The notes: generated by a model from the sequence alone, not told the origin. Positions 18,524 to 27,954 are shown, counted from the first letter of the stretch. The stretch is 64,000 nucleotides of DNA from Flavobacterium noncentrifugens (GCF_900100375.1 NZ_FNEZ01000004.1:287489-351488); one strand, 5' to 3'. Numbers and translations are program-made.

Positions 18524-19738
18524 ATGAAACGCTCCGGTTCAGCAGATTTGCCATTGCATTATGGACATGTACCTATGTGGCTTGCCGAGCGTATGTCTAA
18601 GCTTGGCCTTGCGATCGTAGAAACCATTGCCTCCGAATTTTCCACTTCCGAAGTCATTTCGAAATTAAGCAACCCATTCTGGTTCCAGAGTTTTGGTGCC
18701 GTCATGGGAATGGACTGGCATTCATCGGGAATTACGACTTCGGTTATGGGTGCTTTGAAAAGATCGGTAAACCCATTTTCAAATGAACTTGGCATTTACA
18801 TTTGTGGCGGAAAAGGCAAACATTCGATTAATACCCCAAATGAACTTTTAACTGTTGGCGAACGCACCGGCCTGGACGGATTTGAACTCGGGAATTGCAG
18901 CAAACTTGCTGCGAAAGTCGACAATACAGCAATTCAGGACGGATTTCAATTGTACCTTCATAATTTCATCGTCAGCAATACCGGCGAATGGGCTGTGATC
19001 CAACAGGGTATGAATCCTGAAAGCAAAACCGCGCGGCGCTACCATTGGCATTCCGAAAACCTGCAGTCGTTCGTTAACGAACCGCACATCTTTATATATG
19101 GTGAAAATCAGGGCCAGATTTTAAACCTGACCGATCACAATGCTGAACCTACGCGACAGCATACGCTCGAAATCAGCAAAGAAAATCCAGATAAAATCAT
19201 ACGCGAAATCAGGCATTTAGTCATGCCGAACCATCACGACGTGCGCATGAAAGACGTGAACCTGAAACGCCTCGGCGCGATGCTTTATGTAACACATGAA
19301 AACCAGCCTGAGAATTTTGAGCAATTGTTATTATTGAAAGGAATGGGGCCGAGAGCTTTGCAATCCTTAGCATTGGTTAGCGAAGTTATTTACGGAACAC
19401 CAACCAGATTTGAAGATCCGGCGCGTTTTTCTTTCGCTCACGGCGGAAAAGACGGACATCCATTTCCGGTTCCAACGAAGATTTATGACGAAACCATTCA
19501 TACGCTTCAGCGGGCTATCCAACATGCAAAAATTGGCAACAGCGACAAATTGCAGGCGATCCAGAAATTATCTGAAATTTCAAAAAATGCCGAAAAGGAT
19601 TTTATTCCGAATGCCAATTTTGAATCCTTAATACAAAAAGAACGAAACGAATCTTATAAATATGGCGGCAGGACCGTTTTTGGAAAAGCCCAATCTCCGA
19701 AAATCATTCCTGAAAGCAGCCAGCTAAAACTATTTTAA
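18524..19738 (+). CDS. DUF763 domain protein
   Basis: A 404-residue protein with the DUF763 N-terminus MKRSGSADLPLHYGHVPMWLAERM, the central GVVMGMDWHSSG-like segment (GAVMGMDWHSSG) and KGMGPRALQSLALVSEVIYG, which looks like a helix-hairpin-helix-type DNA-contact segment (GMGPRALQSLA). The function is not established. The endonuclease V gene follows with one base between stop and start, so the two are an operon, and Ku-LigD and a helicase are next door, which points to nucleic-acid metabolism. Confidence 0.8.
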   Translation: MKRSGSADLPLHYGHVPMWLAERMSKLGLAIVETIASEFSTSEVISKLSNPFWFQSFGAVMGMDWHSSGITTSVMGALKRSVNPFSNELGIYICGGKGKHSINTPNELLTVGERTGLDGFELGNCSKLAAKVDNTAIQDGFQLYLHNFIVSNTGEWAVIQQGMNPESKTARRYHWHSENLQSFVNEPHIFIYGENQGQILNLTDHNAEPTRQHTLEISKENPDKIIREIRHLVMPNHHDVRMKDVNLKRLGAMLYVTHENQPENFEQLLLLKGMGPRALQSLALVSEVIYGTPTRFEDPARFSFAHGGKDGHPFPVPTKIYDETIHTLQRAIQHAKIGNSDKLQAIQKLSEISKNAEKDFIPNANFESLIQKERNESYKYGGRTVFGKAQSPKIIPESSQLKLF

Positions 19739-19739
19739 C

Positions 19740-20450
19740 ATGATTACCTACGATCATATTTCTATTCCCGAAGCCACTCAGATACAACTCGAAATGCGCG
19801 AGAAAATCGTACTGAAGCCATTTGAAAAGCGAATCCGGACGATTGCCGGAGCCGATATTTCCTTCAACAAATTTAGCAATACCGTTTTTGCCGGAATTGT
19901 AGTTTTGAGTTATCCTGAAATGGAGCTTCTTTCCTATTCACTTGTCGAAATGGAAACCATTTTTCCGTATGTTTCGGGTTATCTCGCTTTCCGTGAAGTG
20001 CCTTCTTTGCTGCGCGCCTGGGAACAATTGCCTGAAAAACCAGATGTTTTGGTATTAGACGGACAGGGCATTACGCATCCGCGAAAAATGGGGATCGCTT
20101 CGCACTTTGGCGTATTGGAAAACCAGCCTACAATTGGATGTGCCAAAAGCATGATGTTTGGAAAGTTTGACGATTTGGGATTGGAGAAAAACAGTTCGTC
20201 TGCCATTTTTGGAAAAGGGGAATTGCTGGGTTATGCATTGCGGACCAAAAATGCGGTCAAACCCATTTATATTTCTCCGGGAAATTTAATTACTGTTGAA
20301 GAAAGCCTGGAAGTCATCAGGGATTGCGTTGGGAAATACAGAATTCCAGAGCCCACGAGAGTGGCACACGACATGGTCAATTTATTCAGAACCGGAAAAC
20401 TTGAAACAGGATATCATTTGCACGAAAGAATACAGGAAACGCTTTTCTAG
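19740..20450 (+). CDS. nfi: endonuclease V (deoxyinosine 3'-endonuclease)
   Basis: A 236-residue protein of normal family length. Metal-site residues are visible: Asp39 in IAGADISF, Glu86 in SGYLAFRE and Asp107 in LVLDGQGITHPR; the wedge motif is PYVSGYLAF (PYIPG in many relatives). It cuts DNA near deaminated bases, especially inosine, to start repair. It is coupled to the DUF763 gene and ends four bases before a convergent hypothetical gene. Confidence 0.94.
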   Translation: MITYDHISIPEATQIQLEMREKIVLKPFEKRIRTIAGADISFNKFSNTVFAGIVVLSYPEMELLSYSLVEMETIFPYVSGYLAFREVPSLLRAWEQLPEKPDVLVLDGQGITHPRKMGIASHFGVLENQPTIGCAKSMMFGKFDDLGLEKNSSSAIFGKGELLGYALRTKNAVKPIYISPGNLITVEESLEVIRDCVGKYRIPEPTRVAHDMVNLFRTGKLETGYHLHERIQETLF

Positions 20451-20454
20451 TAAA

Positions 20455-20883
20455 TTAAGCAGCTTGAATTTCCGGTTTTACCTTAACAGATTCTGTGATT
20501 TTAATGGAAATATCGATTCCGCTGATTTGTTTCTCATGGTTTAAAATTACATTTTCAAAATGGATGACATTTTTCCTGTTTTGAAGTTCGGCAATAAAAT
20601 AATCGGTGTAATCGTCTATTTTATATTCGAGGAAAGTAATTCCTGTGATTTTGATATTGATCACAGCGGTGTTTTGTGCGGTAACTTTATTACTTTGAAA
20701 GTACGAACCGGGATTGCTTCCAAGGTATAATTTGGTGTAATATCCAAACCTGAGCAATTCGGTAATTACCTTTCTCATGATACTGCTATTATTCTGGTAA
20801 TCACGAAAAATAAGCAGGTGTGACACGTTAGGTATCATGACACATAAAGTTAGACTGTCCCGTTCTACATTTTCCAGCAGCAT
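20455..20883 (-). CDS. hypothetical protein
   Basis: A 142-residue protein that I do not recognise. It has no signal peptide or membrane segment. The N-terminal part (SHLLIFRDYQNNSSIMRKVITELLRFGYYTKLY) looks alpha/beta and the C-terminal half is beta-rich, ending ISIKITESVKVKPEIQAA. The frame starts at ATG 20883 and fills the space between nfi and the DUF6155-like gene; coding use resembles the neighbours. Confidence 0.55.
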   Translation of the reverse strand: MLLENVERDSLTLCVMIPNVSHLLIFRDYQNNSSIMRKVITELLRFGYYTKLYLGSNPGSYFQSNKVTAQNTAVINIKITGITFLEYKIDDYTDYFIAELQNRKNVIHFENVILNHEKQISGIDISIKITESVKVKPEIQAA

Positions 20884-20993
20884 ATATGAATTGTTTTATC
20901 ATTCAAACTTCTGCAAAATAACGTTAAAGCGCGTTACATTATTTTATATGTATTTGATATGATTTCAATAAAACAAATACAAATAACTAAAAA

Positions 20994-21506
20994 TCAGTCT
21001 ATTAACGAAACTATTCTCTCAAAATCATATTCGTTTTCCCATCGTTGAATTTGTACATTCTTATAAATTGAAATGAGGCGTTCTTTAAAATCCGGAACTA
21101 TTCCGTGGGCAATGCAAAAATTAACAGCCTGATCAAAGGCGTTTTGAATGCTCTTAAAAAATGATGCATATTTCATATCGCGTTTTGCAGAATAGCGCTG
21201 TGCTGTTTCGATTGTAAACAACATTAAATCGGCGATCGCAAATGCATCAACGCCTAAAATCAGAAAATGCTTGATGAATTTCTGTGCGACAGAACGCCGC
21301 AGTTTTGGACGTTTGCTTTTAATCGGGAAGTATTCATTCGCGATTTTAACTTTGGCTTCATTGACGAGTTTATCTTCTTTTGGGTTGAATACAAAATCAT
21401 AATAGGTTTTGACTTCACCGAATTTATCATACAATTCCGTAAATTGCTCTTCGAGTTGCTCCTTGGTCATCGAAGCCAGGTATTTCTTTAAATCGCGCTT
21501 GCTCAT
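20994..21506 (-). CDS. DUF6155-like conserved protein
   Basis: A 170-residue protein, MSKRDLKKYLASMTKEQLEEQFTELYDKF, with FVFNPKEDKLVNEAKVKIANEYFP and KRPKLRRSVAQKFIKHF. This matches my recollection of the DUF6155 family of Bacteroidota, whose role is unknown. It is helical, basic and cytoplasmic. It is transcribed alone, divergent from the DUF3817 gene. Confidence 0.7.
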   Translation of the reverse strand: MSKRDLKKYLASMTKEQLEEQFTELYDKFGEVKTYYDFVFNPKEDKLVNEAKVKIANEYFPIKSKRPKLRRSVAQKFIKHFLILGVDAFAIADLMLFTIETAQRYSAKRDMKYASFFKSIQNAFDQAVNFCIAHGIVPDFKERLISIYKNVQIQRWENEYDFERIVSLID

Positions 21507-21564
21507 AAATTAAAAATATTGGCAAAAGTAAGTTTGTTTTGCAGATTAAACCGATGGGTTTGCC

Positions 21565-21572
21565 TAATTTTG
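21565..21572 (+). promoter_or_regulatory. candidate -7 box for DUF3817-MscS operon
   Basis: TAATTTTG followed by C fits the flavobacterial TAnnTTTG element, 46 bases before the DUF3817 start. No well-spaced -33 TTG. Confidence 0.4.
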
Positions 21573-21618
21573 CAGCGCTAAAACTGTTGCCTTTTAAAAT
21601 CTAAAAATACAAATTATA

Positions 21619-21903
21619 ATGCTCAGAATTTTTAAAATCGTCGCTTTGCTTGAAGGTGTTTCTTATCTGGCTTTGTTTTCAAACATGCTTTTGATCAAAC
21701 CAAACCACATTGAACTTTACAAAATGCTTCTTTTTCCTATCGGAATGGCGCACGGAATTTTATTCATCAGCTACATTATTTTAGCGATTATGCTGAAGAT
21801 CGAACTAAACTGGGACTGGAAAAAATTCGGTTTCATCTGCCTGGCTTCGATATTGCCTTTCGGAACATTTTACATGGAATATAAATATTTTAAAAATGCA
21901 TAA
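21619..21903 (+). CDS. DUF3817 small membrane protein
   Basis: A 94-residue protein with three predicted membrane helices, starting MLRIFKIVALLEGVSYLALF, containing GMAHGILFISYIILAI and ending LPFGTFYMEYKYF, the DUF3817 signature. Function unknown. It overlaps the MscS gene by 8 bp, implying translational coupling. Confidence 0.85.
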   Translation: MLRIFKIVALLEGVSYLALFSNMLLIKPNHIELYKMLLFPIGMAHGILFISYIILAIMLKIELNWDWKKFGFICLASILPFGTFYMEYKYFKNA

Positions 21904-23167
21904 ACTCCTGGTGAAAATATTTGGCTGGTGTTATCCGCTACTGCGAAAATTGCAGCTTGGCGACACGCTTTCCTCCTATTTGAGCCTTGTGGTGAATATT
22001 GTTATTTTGTGTTTTTTGTCGTATTGGATCTATATTATTTTCCGATTCATACTGGTCACTTTAATGGCCGTGATCGCGAAAAAGACCAAAACCAAATTCG
22101 ATGACTTATTGGTTACGAATAAAACGGCAAAGTACATTGCCCATTTAATTCCGCTGCTGTTTATTTACAAAACCGTTCCTATCATTCTCGATGCTTATGT
22201 ATACTGGGAAACGGTTTTCGGAAAACTCGTTGGCATTTACATCGTTTTATTGATTTTATGGATCACGCGAACGATTTTCAATTCCCTGCGCGATTATTTA
22301 AAGCAAAAGCCCGAATACAGCGACAAGCCGATCGACAGTTACATTCAGGTCATTATGATCGTGTTGTGGATGCTGGGGATTTTCGTGATTATTTCGGAAT
22401 TGTTCAACATTAAACCAAATACATTATTTGCGACTTTCGGAGCAGTTTCGGCATTGATCATTTTGATTTTTCGCGATACAATTCTCGGATTTGTAGCGAG
22501 CGTTCAGGTTTCGTTAAACGATATGGTCAGGATTGGCGACTGGATTACCTTTGACAAATTTGGTGCCGATGGCGATGTGATCGAAATCAATCTTGCAACG
22601 GTGAAAGTGCGGAATTTTGACAATACAACCACGACAATTCCAACTTACAGCCTCATTTCTGATTCGTTCCGAAACTGGCGCGGCATGCTCAATTCTGACG
22701 GAAGGCGCATCAAACGTCACATTCTGATCAAGGCAAAAAGCATCCGTTTTTTAAACGAACAAGAATTGCAAAACCTGAAGAAAATCCAGTTAATCTCCGA
22801 TTATATTGACACGCGCCAGCTTGAGATCGACAAATTTAATGAGGCCAATGCGATCGATAAATCCATTCCTATTAACGGTAGAAATTTGACAAATTTTGGC
22901 TTGTTCCGAAAATACATTACGCAATACCTTCAGAATTATCCGAGCTTAAATAAAGACATGATTTTGCTTTGCCGCCAATTACAGCCTACGCCTCAGGGCA
23001 TTCCGCTCGAAATTTATACGTTTACAAAAGACAAGCGTTTCGAGAATTATGAATACATCATGGCTGATATTTTCGACCACGTTTTCGCTGCGATTCCGTA
23101 TTTTGACCTTGAAATTTTCGAATTGCCATCAGAAGGAAACGGCGTTGGCGCAAGTGCTAACCCATAG
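21896..23167 (+). CDS. MscS-family mechanosensitive ion channel
   Basis: A 423-residue protein with about five membrane helices in the first half, a pore-lining region (FATFGAVSALIILIFRDTILGFVASVQ), the beta domain (VRIGDWITFDKFGADGDVIEINLATVKVRNFDNTTTTIPTY) and a cytoplasmic alpha/beta tail. It resembles the YbdG/YnaI-type MscS proteins with extra N-terminal helices. It releases solutes on hypo-osmotic shock. The final 11 bases overlap the 3' end of the convergent thioesterase gene. Confidence 0.92.
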   Translation: MHKLLVKIFGWCYPLLRKLQLGDTLSSYLSLVVNIVILCFLSYWIYIIFRFILVTLMAVIAKKTKTKFDDLLVTNKTAKYIAHLIPLLFIYKTVPIILDAYVYWETVFGKLVGIYIVLLILWITRTIFNSLRDYLKQKPEYSDKPIDSYIQVIMIVLWMLGIFVIISELFNIKPNTLFATFGAVSALIILIFRDTILGFVASVQVSLNDMVRIGDWITFDKFGADGDVIEINLATVKVRNFDNTTTTIPTYSLISDSFRNWRGMLNSDGRRIKRHILIKAKSIRFLNEQELQNLKKIQLISDYIDTRQLEIDKFNEANAIDKSIPINGRNLTNFGLFRKYITQYLQNYPSLNKDMILLCRQLQPTPQGIPLEIYTFTKDKRFENYEYIMADIFDHVFAAIPYFDLEIFELPSEGNGVGASANP

Positions 23168-23531
23168 CTGAAACTTCGGTTTTTCCATGCTGAAAAGGCT
23201 TTCCGTTGACGTCAAGGCAAACCATTGTAATACTATCGATCGTAATGATCGTGGCCCGCGTCATAATATTTCGGACTTCACATTTTAAAGTAATCGATGT
23301 ATTTCCGAATTTAATCACTTCCATTCCGATTTCAATGATATCGCCTTGTTCTGCCGAACTTCTGAAATTGATTTCAGACATGTGTTTCGTTACCACACGG
23401 TAATTTTCAAGCTGGATGATCGAATACAAAGCCACTTCTTCATCGATCCAGGCGAGCAATTTTCCGCCGAACAACGTTCCGTTTGGATTTAAATCTTCGG
23501 GTTTGACCCATTTTCTGGTCTGGAATTTCAT
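23157..23531 (-). CDS. acyl-CoA thioesterase (YciA-type hotdog)
   Basis: A 124-residue single hotdog domain with NPNGTLFGGKLLAWIDEEVAL, where the Asn/Gly-rich turn and Asp-Glu form the active site, and KHMSEINFRSSAEQGDIIEIGMEV. It hydrolyses acyl-CoA thioesters. It starts within the end of the Nudix gene (4-bp ATGA overlap), so the two share a message. Its last 11 bases lie inside the convergent mechanosensitive channel gene. Confidence 0.87.
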   Translation of the reverse strand: MKFQTRKWVKPEDLNPNGTLFGGKLLAWIDEEVALYSIIQLENYRVVTKHMSEINFRSSAEQGDIIEIGMEVIKFGNTSITLKCEVRNIMTRATIITIDSITMVCLDVNGKPFQHGKTEVSAMG

Positions 23532-23950
23532 TTGGCATTTATTTTAGACAGCGCAAAATTAATGATTTCATCGTGATCGAACGCCAGTTTTGGCAAATCA
23601 TTGAGCGAAAACCATTTCGCATCGAAGGCATCATCGGCGGCAACGGCAACAGCATTTTCATCCGCGAAAGCGAAAAAAACAACCGAAACCATGTGTCCGC
23701 GCGGATCGCGATGCGGCTTCCCGAAAGCTTTCAACTGAGTCGCTGATGAAATCTGGATTCCGGTTTCTTCCGACAATTCGCGCAAAGCGGCAGTTTCAAG
23801 GTCTTCATTTTCATCGACAAATCCGCCAGGCAAGGCCCAGAAATTCTGAAACGGTTCTTTTTTTCGTTGGATGAGCAATAATTGCTGGCTGTTTTCGGTG
23901 CTTTTTATCAGAACGACATCTACGGTCACGAATATTTTGGAGATTCTCAT
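23528..23950 (-). CDS. Nudix hydrolase
   Basis: A 140-residue protein with a full Nudix box at 43-65: G-x5-E49-x7-R57-E58-x2-E61-E62-x-G, within GGFVDENEDLETAALRELSE. The preceding LLIQRKKEPFQNFWALPGG is typical of ADP-ribose/NUDT-type pyrophosphatases. The substrate cannot be fixed by sequence. It is first in a two-gene unit with the thioesterase. Confidence 0.9.
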   Translation of the reverse strand: MRISKIFVTVDVVLIKSTENSQQLLLIQRKKEPFQNFWALPGGFVDENEDLETAALRELSEETGIQISSATQLKAFGKPHRDPRGHMVSVVFFAFADENAVAVAADDAFDAKWFSLNDLPKLAFDHDEIINFALSKINAK

Positions 23951-24039
23951 TTGATGTTAATTAATTTTTAAGTTTGCTGCCAGTTATGTAAATCTAAGGC
24001 ATTTATCAATCTATGTGTGGATTTTTAAATCTAAACTAT

Positions 24040-24047
24040 TATATTTG
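24040..24047 (+). promoter_or_regulatory. strong-looking -7 promoter box of the ompA-like gene
   Basis: TATATTTG followed by C is an exact Bacteroidota -7 element. It lies 56 bases before the start codon, giving a leader of about 45 bases, as expected for an abundant outer-membrane protein gene. Confidence 0.5.
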
Positions 24048-24102
24048 CACTGTTTAAATATAAAAATTTTATCAGTTTTACTGTATAAATAACCTAACTC
24101 AT

Positions 24103-25458
24103 ATGAAAAAAAGTTTACTCTTGTTGTCTTTTACACTGTTGGCTTATGCCAATGGTATCGCGCAGGTAGCTGATAAAAAAGAAAATTCAAAAGAAGCTAA
24201 CGATGCTGTTATTCAGGAAGATACGTACAACAAATGGACGATTGAACTGAATATTGGACAAAGCAAAGGAACACGCCCATATACAACCGGATATTATTCA
24301 AGCAACCCGAATTCTGTACTTGGATCTGTAAAACCAAATTATTACAATATTGGCGTACGTTATATGTTTAGCCCGAAATTTGGCGTTAAACTTGACGGAA
24401 GTTATGATAATTTTAAAAATAATACGGATACCGACAGCAAACCTTTTGAAGTGGATCAAATCCGCGTAGGACTTCAGGGTGTCGTAAATGCCGCAAGGCT
24501 TTTCGGCATTCAGGAGCAAATCGGAAGATTCGGATTGCTGGTACACGCCGGTTTCCAATATGCAAGCGTAACACCAAAACTTGATTCGGGAATTGACCCT
24601 ATCGGCGGGCCTTCGAACTATGAGTTTACTGAAAATAACTTCGGTGTCATGTTTGGTATTTCTCCGGAATTCAGAATTACAAAAAGAATTTCCATCATTG
24701 CAGACTTTAGTACCGTTGCCAATTTCAGACAGCATTTTGCCTGGGACGGACACTATTCTGAACAAGACAATAACTTAGCCGGACAACTGATCATGGGCTC
24801 TGTAGGACTTACCTATTCATTCGGACAGGAAAAACTTCATGGAGACTGGGCCATCATCGAAGACAAAAGGATTGAAGAACTTGACGCTCTTGACAAAAGG
24901 ATCGGTGAGTTAGAAACCATGATGAACGATGCGGATAAAGACGGTGTTCCTGATTATCTTGACGTAGAAAACAATTCTATTCCGGGTGTAGCAGTTGATA
25001 CTAAAGGTAGAATGGTTGACATCAATAAAAATGGTATTCCAGACGAATTGGAGAAATACATGGCCAACAATTTTGTTGACAAATCACAAGCAGCTCAATC
25101 TAACGTAGAAATGGTGAAAAAACTCATCAATGACGGTTATGTAACGACTTACTTCGATTTCAACAAAACCAAGCCTACAAATGTTTCTACAGAAGGAATT
25201 GACTTTATGTTGACGTATTTAAGAAACAATCCTGATGCTTCTATCGAGATCATCGGCAATGCAGATGAAATTGGAAAAACACCTGCTAACGATAAATTGG
25301 CGTTGCAAAGAGCAAACAGCGTGAAAGACATCTTGGTGAAAGCAGGAATTGCTCCTACAAGATTGAACGTGATTTCTAAAGGGGAAGACACTTCGGTAGA
25401 CAAAGATTCTGCTGGAGCAAGAAAACTGGTAAGACGCGTTACTTTCAGGGTGAAATAG
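24103..25458 (+). CDS. OmpA-family outer membrane protein with thrombospondin type 3 repeat
   Basis: A 451-residue protein: signal peptide (MKKSLLLLSFTLLAYANGIAQ), an eight-stranded barrel-type domain (about 40-245) with alternating aromatic strands, a short coiled linker, the calcium-binding-type repeat DADKDGVPDYLDVENN (about 278-293) with a second copy (DINKNGIPDELEKYM), and a C-terminal OmpA peptidoglycan-binding domain (about 340-451: YFDFNKTKP, IEIIGNADEIG, NDKLALQRANSVKDIL, RRVTFRVK). It tethers the outer membrane to peptidoglycan and is usually abundant. Monocistronic, with its own promoter box and terminator. Confidence 0.95.
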   Translation: MKKSLLLLSFTLLAYANGIAQVADKKENSKEANDAVIQEDTYNKWTIELNIGQSKGTRPYTTGYYSSNPNSVLGSVKPNYYNIGVRYMFSPKFGVKLDGSYDNFKNNTDTDSKPFEVDQIRVGLQGVVNAARLFGIQEQIGRFGLLVHAGFQYASVTPKLDSGIDPIGGPSNYEFTENNFGVMFGISPEFRITKRISIIADFSTVANFRQHFAWDGHYSEQDNNLAGQLIMGSVGLTYSFGQEKLHGDWAIIEDKRIEELDALDKRIGELETMMNDADKDGVPDYLDVENNSIPGVAVDTKGRMVDINKNGIPDELEKYMANNFVDKSQAAQSNVEMVKKLINDGYVTTYFDFNKTKPTNVSTEGIDFMLTYLRNNPDASIEIIGNADEIGKTPANDKLALQRANSVKDILVKAGIAPTRLNVISKGEDTSVDKDSAGARKLVRRVTFRVK

Positions 25459-25487
25459 TTAACAACCCGCTTTTAATAACTAAATGA

Positions 25488-25518
25488 AACCTCTGTTTTT
25501 TTAACAGAGGTTTTTTTT
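25488..25518 (+). terminator. rho-independent terminator of the ompA-like gene
   Basis: AACCTCTGTT pairs perfectly with AACAGAGGTT around a short T loop and runs into eight T. Confidence 0.88.
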
Positions 25519-25535
25519 ATCTTTAAAAGAAAAAC

Positions 25536-25931
25536 ATGGAAAGAGATTCATTTATCAGCCAGCTCCGCGGAGAAACAATCGGAACGATTACTACGCAGAC
25601 TTCATCCGAAGAAATTTTCCAGAACCAAACCCTACGCCCGATCTTAAAACTGCAGAACGATTTTTTTGTTGCCGTTTTTGAAAACCAGATCGGTAAGCAC
25701 AAAAATGATTTCTACAAACTCTCCGTCGAAAAGAAACTGCATTACATCGAAAATGTGATCCAGAAAGACATCAAATTCAGAAATGCATTAAAAGGAATGA
25801 TCATTGGTATGTTTACACTTGAGGAATATGCCGACTACATTACCAATTCTTCCAGCCTGAACAAACGCATGATGAACATGCTCATAGAGCGCTTAAAAAG
25901 CCAGGTACAGCTGTTTGAATTGCAGGAATGA
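25536..25931 (+). CDS. conserved hypothetical protein
   Basis: A 131-residue cytoplasmic helical protein, MERDSFISQLRGETIGTITTQTSSEEIFQNQTLRPILKLQNDFF, with IENVIQKDIKFRNALKGMIIGMFTLEEYADYI. I recall close Flavobacteriaceae homologues, some labelled 'glyoxalase', but I see no glyoxalase fold or metal ligands here, so I leave the function open. It is flanked by terminators on both sides and is therefore transcribed alone. Confidence 0.7.
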   Translation: MERDSFISQLRGETIGTITTQTSSEEIFQNQTLRPILKLQNDFFVAVFENQIGKHKNDFYKLSVEKKLHYIENVIQKDIKFRNALKGMIIGMFTLEEYADYITNSSSLNKRMMNMLIERLKSQVQLFELQE

Positions 25932-25933
25932 AA

Positions 25934-25957
25934 GAAGGTTGTTGCCTTCTTTTTTTC
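25934..25957 (+). terminator. terminator of the 131-residue hypothetical gene
   Basis: AAGAAGG and CCTTCTT pair around TTGTTG, followed by a run of T, directly after the stop codon. Confidence 0.75.
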
Positions 25958-26205
25958 GTGTGGAATTAAATCTGATTAAAATAATTGTATTTCAACCGAT
26001 TTTTGAGCAATGTCAACACTTTCCAACGACATTTTTATTTTATTTTTTTGCTAAAATTTTAATGAATTGATGATTTTGATGCCTGAATTATAATTTCGTT
26101 AATATATCATTGTTATAACAGATATTCTTATAAATATTCGCCAAAACTCCAATAAAATAAGGAACTCTTGATTATTTTTATTATAATTGTTTAAAATAAA
26201 ATGCA

Positions 26206-26919
26206 ATGAGAGAAGAATACTTCAAGTGGTACTCACCAAACTTAAACCGCGAAACCGAAATGCTGGTTTTTGGCCATGCAGGCTATCCGGTGGTCCTTTT
26301 TCCAACTTCTATGGGAAGCTATCACGAAAATAAAGATATGGGCCTGATCGAATTGGCGCGCTGGTTTATCGAACAGGGATTGATACAGATTTTCTGTCCG
26401 GCAAGCATCGATAAAGACAGTTTTTACAACAAGCAGATCCATCCGGTGCACCGCATCCAAAACCATGTCTGGTATGATAAAATGATCTGCCACGAAATCG
26501 TCGAACGCGTAAAAAACAATACTGGATCCGGAAAAGTAGCTGTTGCAGGCTGCAGTTTTGGAGGCTATCATGCTGCGAATTTCGCGTTTCGCCACCCAGG
26601 TTATGTGAGTCACATGTTTTCGATGAGCGGCGCATTCAATATTAAAAGCTTCATGGACGGTTTTCACAACGACGATGTATTTTACAACAGCCCCGAAGAT
26701 TATTTATACGGATTAAACGACCACGAATTGTGGAACATGGACATTGTCCTGGGCACTTCAAACTGGGACATTTGTTTAGATGCAAATCTTAAATTGAGTA
26801 AAGTCCTTAGCGATCGAAATGTGCATCATTGGCTCGACGTTCGACAAAACCGCGAACACGACTGGCCGGTCTGGAAAGAAATGTTTCCGCACTATTTGTC
26901 AAGAATTAAGTTTTTTTAA
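26206..26919 (+). CDS. esterase-D-like alpha/beta hydrolase
   Basis: A 237-residue hydrolase of the esterase D/putative esterase family without a signal peptide. The nucleophile elbow is AGCSFGG (Ser117), the acid is likely in GTSNWDIC, and the catalytic His is His218 in NREHDWPVW. Family members act on carboxyl- or thio-esters such as S-formylglutathione. It is the first gene of a forward group with ATP-grasp, YbdK-type and amidotransferase genes, which suggests it releases or trims the group's product (inference). Confidence 0.85.
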   Translation: MREEYFKWYSPNLNRETEMLVFGHAGYPVVLFPTSMGSYHENKDMGLIELARWFIEQGLIQIFCPASIDKDSFYNKQIHPVHRIQNHVWYDKMICHEIVERVKNNTGSGKVAVAGCSFGGYHAANFAFRHPGYVSHMFSMSGAFNIKSFMDGFHNDDVFYNSPEDYLYGLNDHELWNMDIVLGTSNWDICLDANLKLSKVLSDRNVHHWLDVRQNREHDWPVWKEMFPHYLSRIKFF

Positions 26920-26971
26920 GTACTAAGAATTAAGATTTCTAAGCGATATCTAAAAAATAAAAACAAAAAAC

Positions 26972-27925
26972 ATGAAAAAAATTGGGATTTTATTCGGGAT
27001 GGAAGATACTTTCCCGCAGGCTTTCATTGACAGGGTCAACTCGAAAAATGAAAAAGACGTTATTGCTGAAGCCGTTTCTATTGACAAAGTCGTTCAGAAC
27101 AAAGGCGGCGAATATGCTGTGATCATCGACCGCATTTCTCAGGATGTTCCATTTTACCGTGCGTTTTTGAAGAATGCCGCATTAACCGGAACCAACGTGA
27201 TCAACAACCCTTTTTGGTGGAGCGCAGATGATAAGTTTTTCAACAACGCTTTGGCGGATGTTTTAGGCGTTCCGTTGCCGAATACCGTGATATTGCCTTC
27301 GGCAGAACATCCAACTGATACGACTTCAAAATCATTCAGAAACCTGAAATACCCGATGGACTGGGAAGGCATTTTTGATTATGTCAAATTCCCGGCTTAT
27401 ATGAAACCTTACGCTGGTGGTGGATGGAAAAATGTTTACCGATTGGAAAACAAGGAAGAATTTTGGGAAAAGCACCGCGAAACCGGACAACTCGTGATGT
27501 TGTTGCAGGAAGAAATCGTATTCACCGAATATTTCCGTGTGTATTGTCTGGGCAGAAAAGCCGTAAGGATCATGCAATACGAGCCAAGAAATCCGCATCA
27601 TTTGAGATATGTGATCGATGGGCCGCCGGTTTCAAAAAAATTACTCGAAACCGTAAAAGATTATACTTTAAGATTGTGCAACGGTTTGGGTTATGATTTC
27701 AATACGGTGGAATTTGCAGTAAGAGACGGAATTCCGTATGCGATCGATTTTGGAAATCCTGCTCCTGATGCAGAACTGACTTCTGTTGGACGTGAGAATT
27801 TCGAATGGGTTGTTGAAGAAGCTGCCAAAATGGCGATAACTGCCGCTAAAAAGCAAAAGCCGGGGCAAATGAACCTGACCTGGGGAACTTTCATGAAAGA
27901 TTCTGTGGCATTGGCAAACAAATAG
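26972..27925 (+). CDS. ATP-grasp ligase-like protein
   Basis: A 317-residue protein with an N-terminal alpha/beta domain (MKKIGILFGMEDTFPQAFIDRVN) and an ATP-grasp core: FPAYMKPYAGGGWKNVYRL (glycine loop and ATP lysine, about 137-155), LLQEEIVFTEYFRVYCLG (hinge) and AIDFGNPAPDAEL (metal Asp/Asn). ATP-grasp ligases join a carboxylate to an amine or thiol through an acyl-phosphate. The substrates are unknown. It follows the esterase by 52 bp and precedes a YbdK-type ligase. Confidence 0.8.
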   Translation: MKKIGILFGMEDTFPQAFIDRVNSKNEKDVIAEAVSIDKVVQNKGGEYAVIIDRISQDVPFYRAFLKNAALTGTNVINNPFWWSADDKFFNNALADVLGVPLPNTVILPSAEHPTDTTSKSFRNLKYPMDWEGIFDYVKFPAYMKPYAGGGWKNVYRLENKEEFWEKHRETGQLVMLLQEEIVFTEYFRVYCLGRKAVRIMQYEPRNPHHLRYVIDGPPVSKKLLETVKDYTLRLCNGLGYDFNTVEFAVRDGIPYAIDFGNPAPDAELTSVGRENFEWVVEEAAKMAITAAKKQKPGQMNLTWGTFMKDSVALANK

Positions 27926-27954
27926 AGTTGATGATGACTAGAATACTTTAGCCC

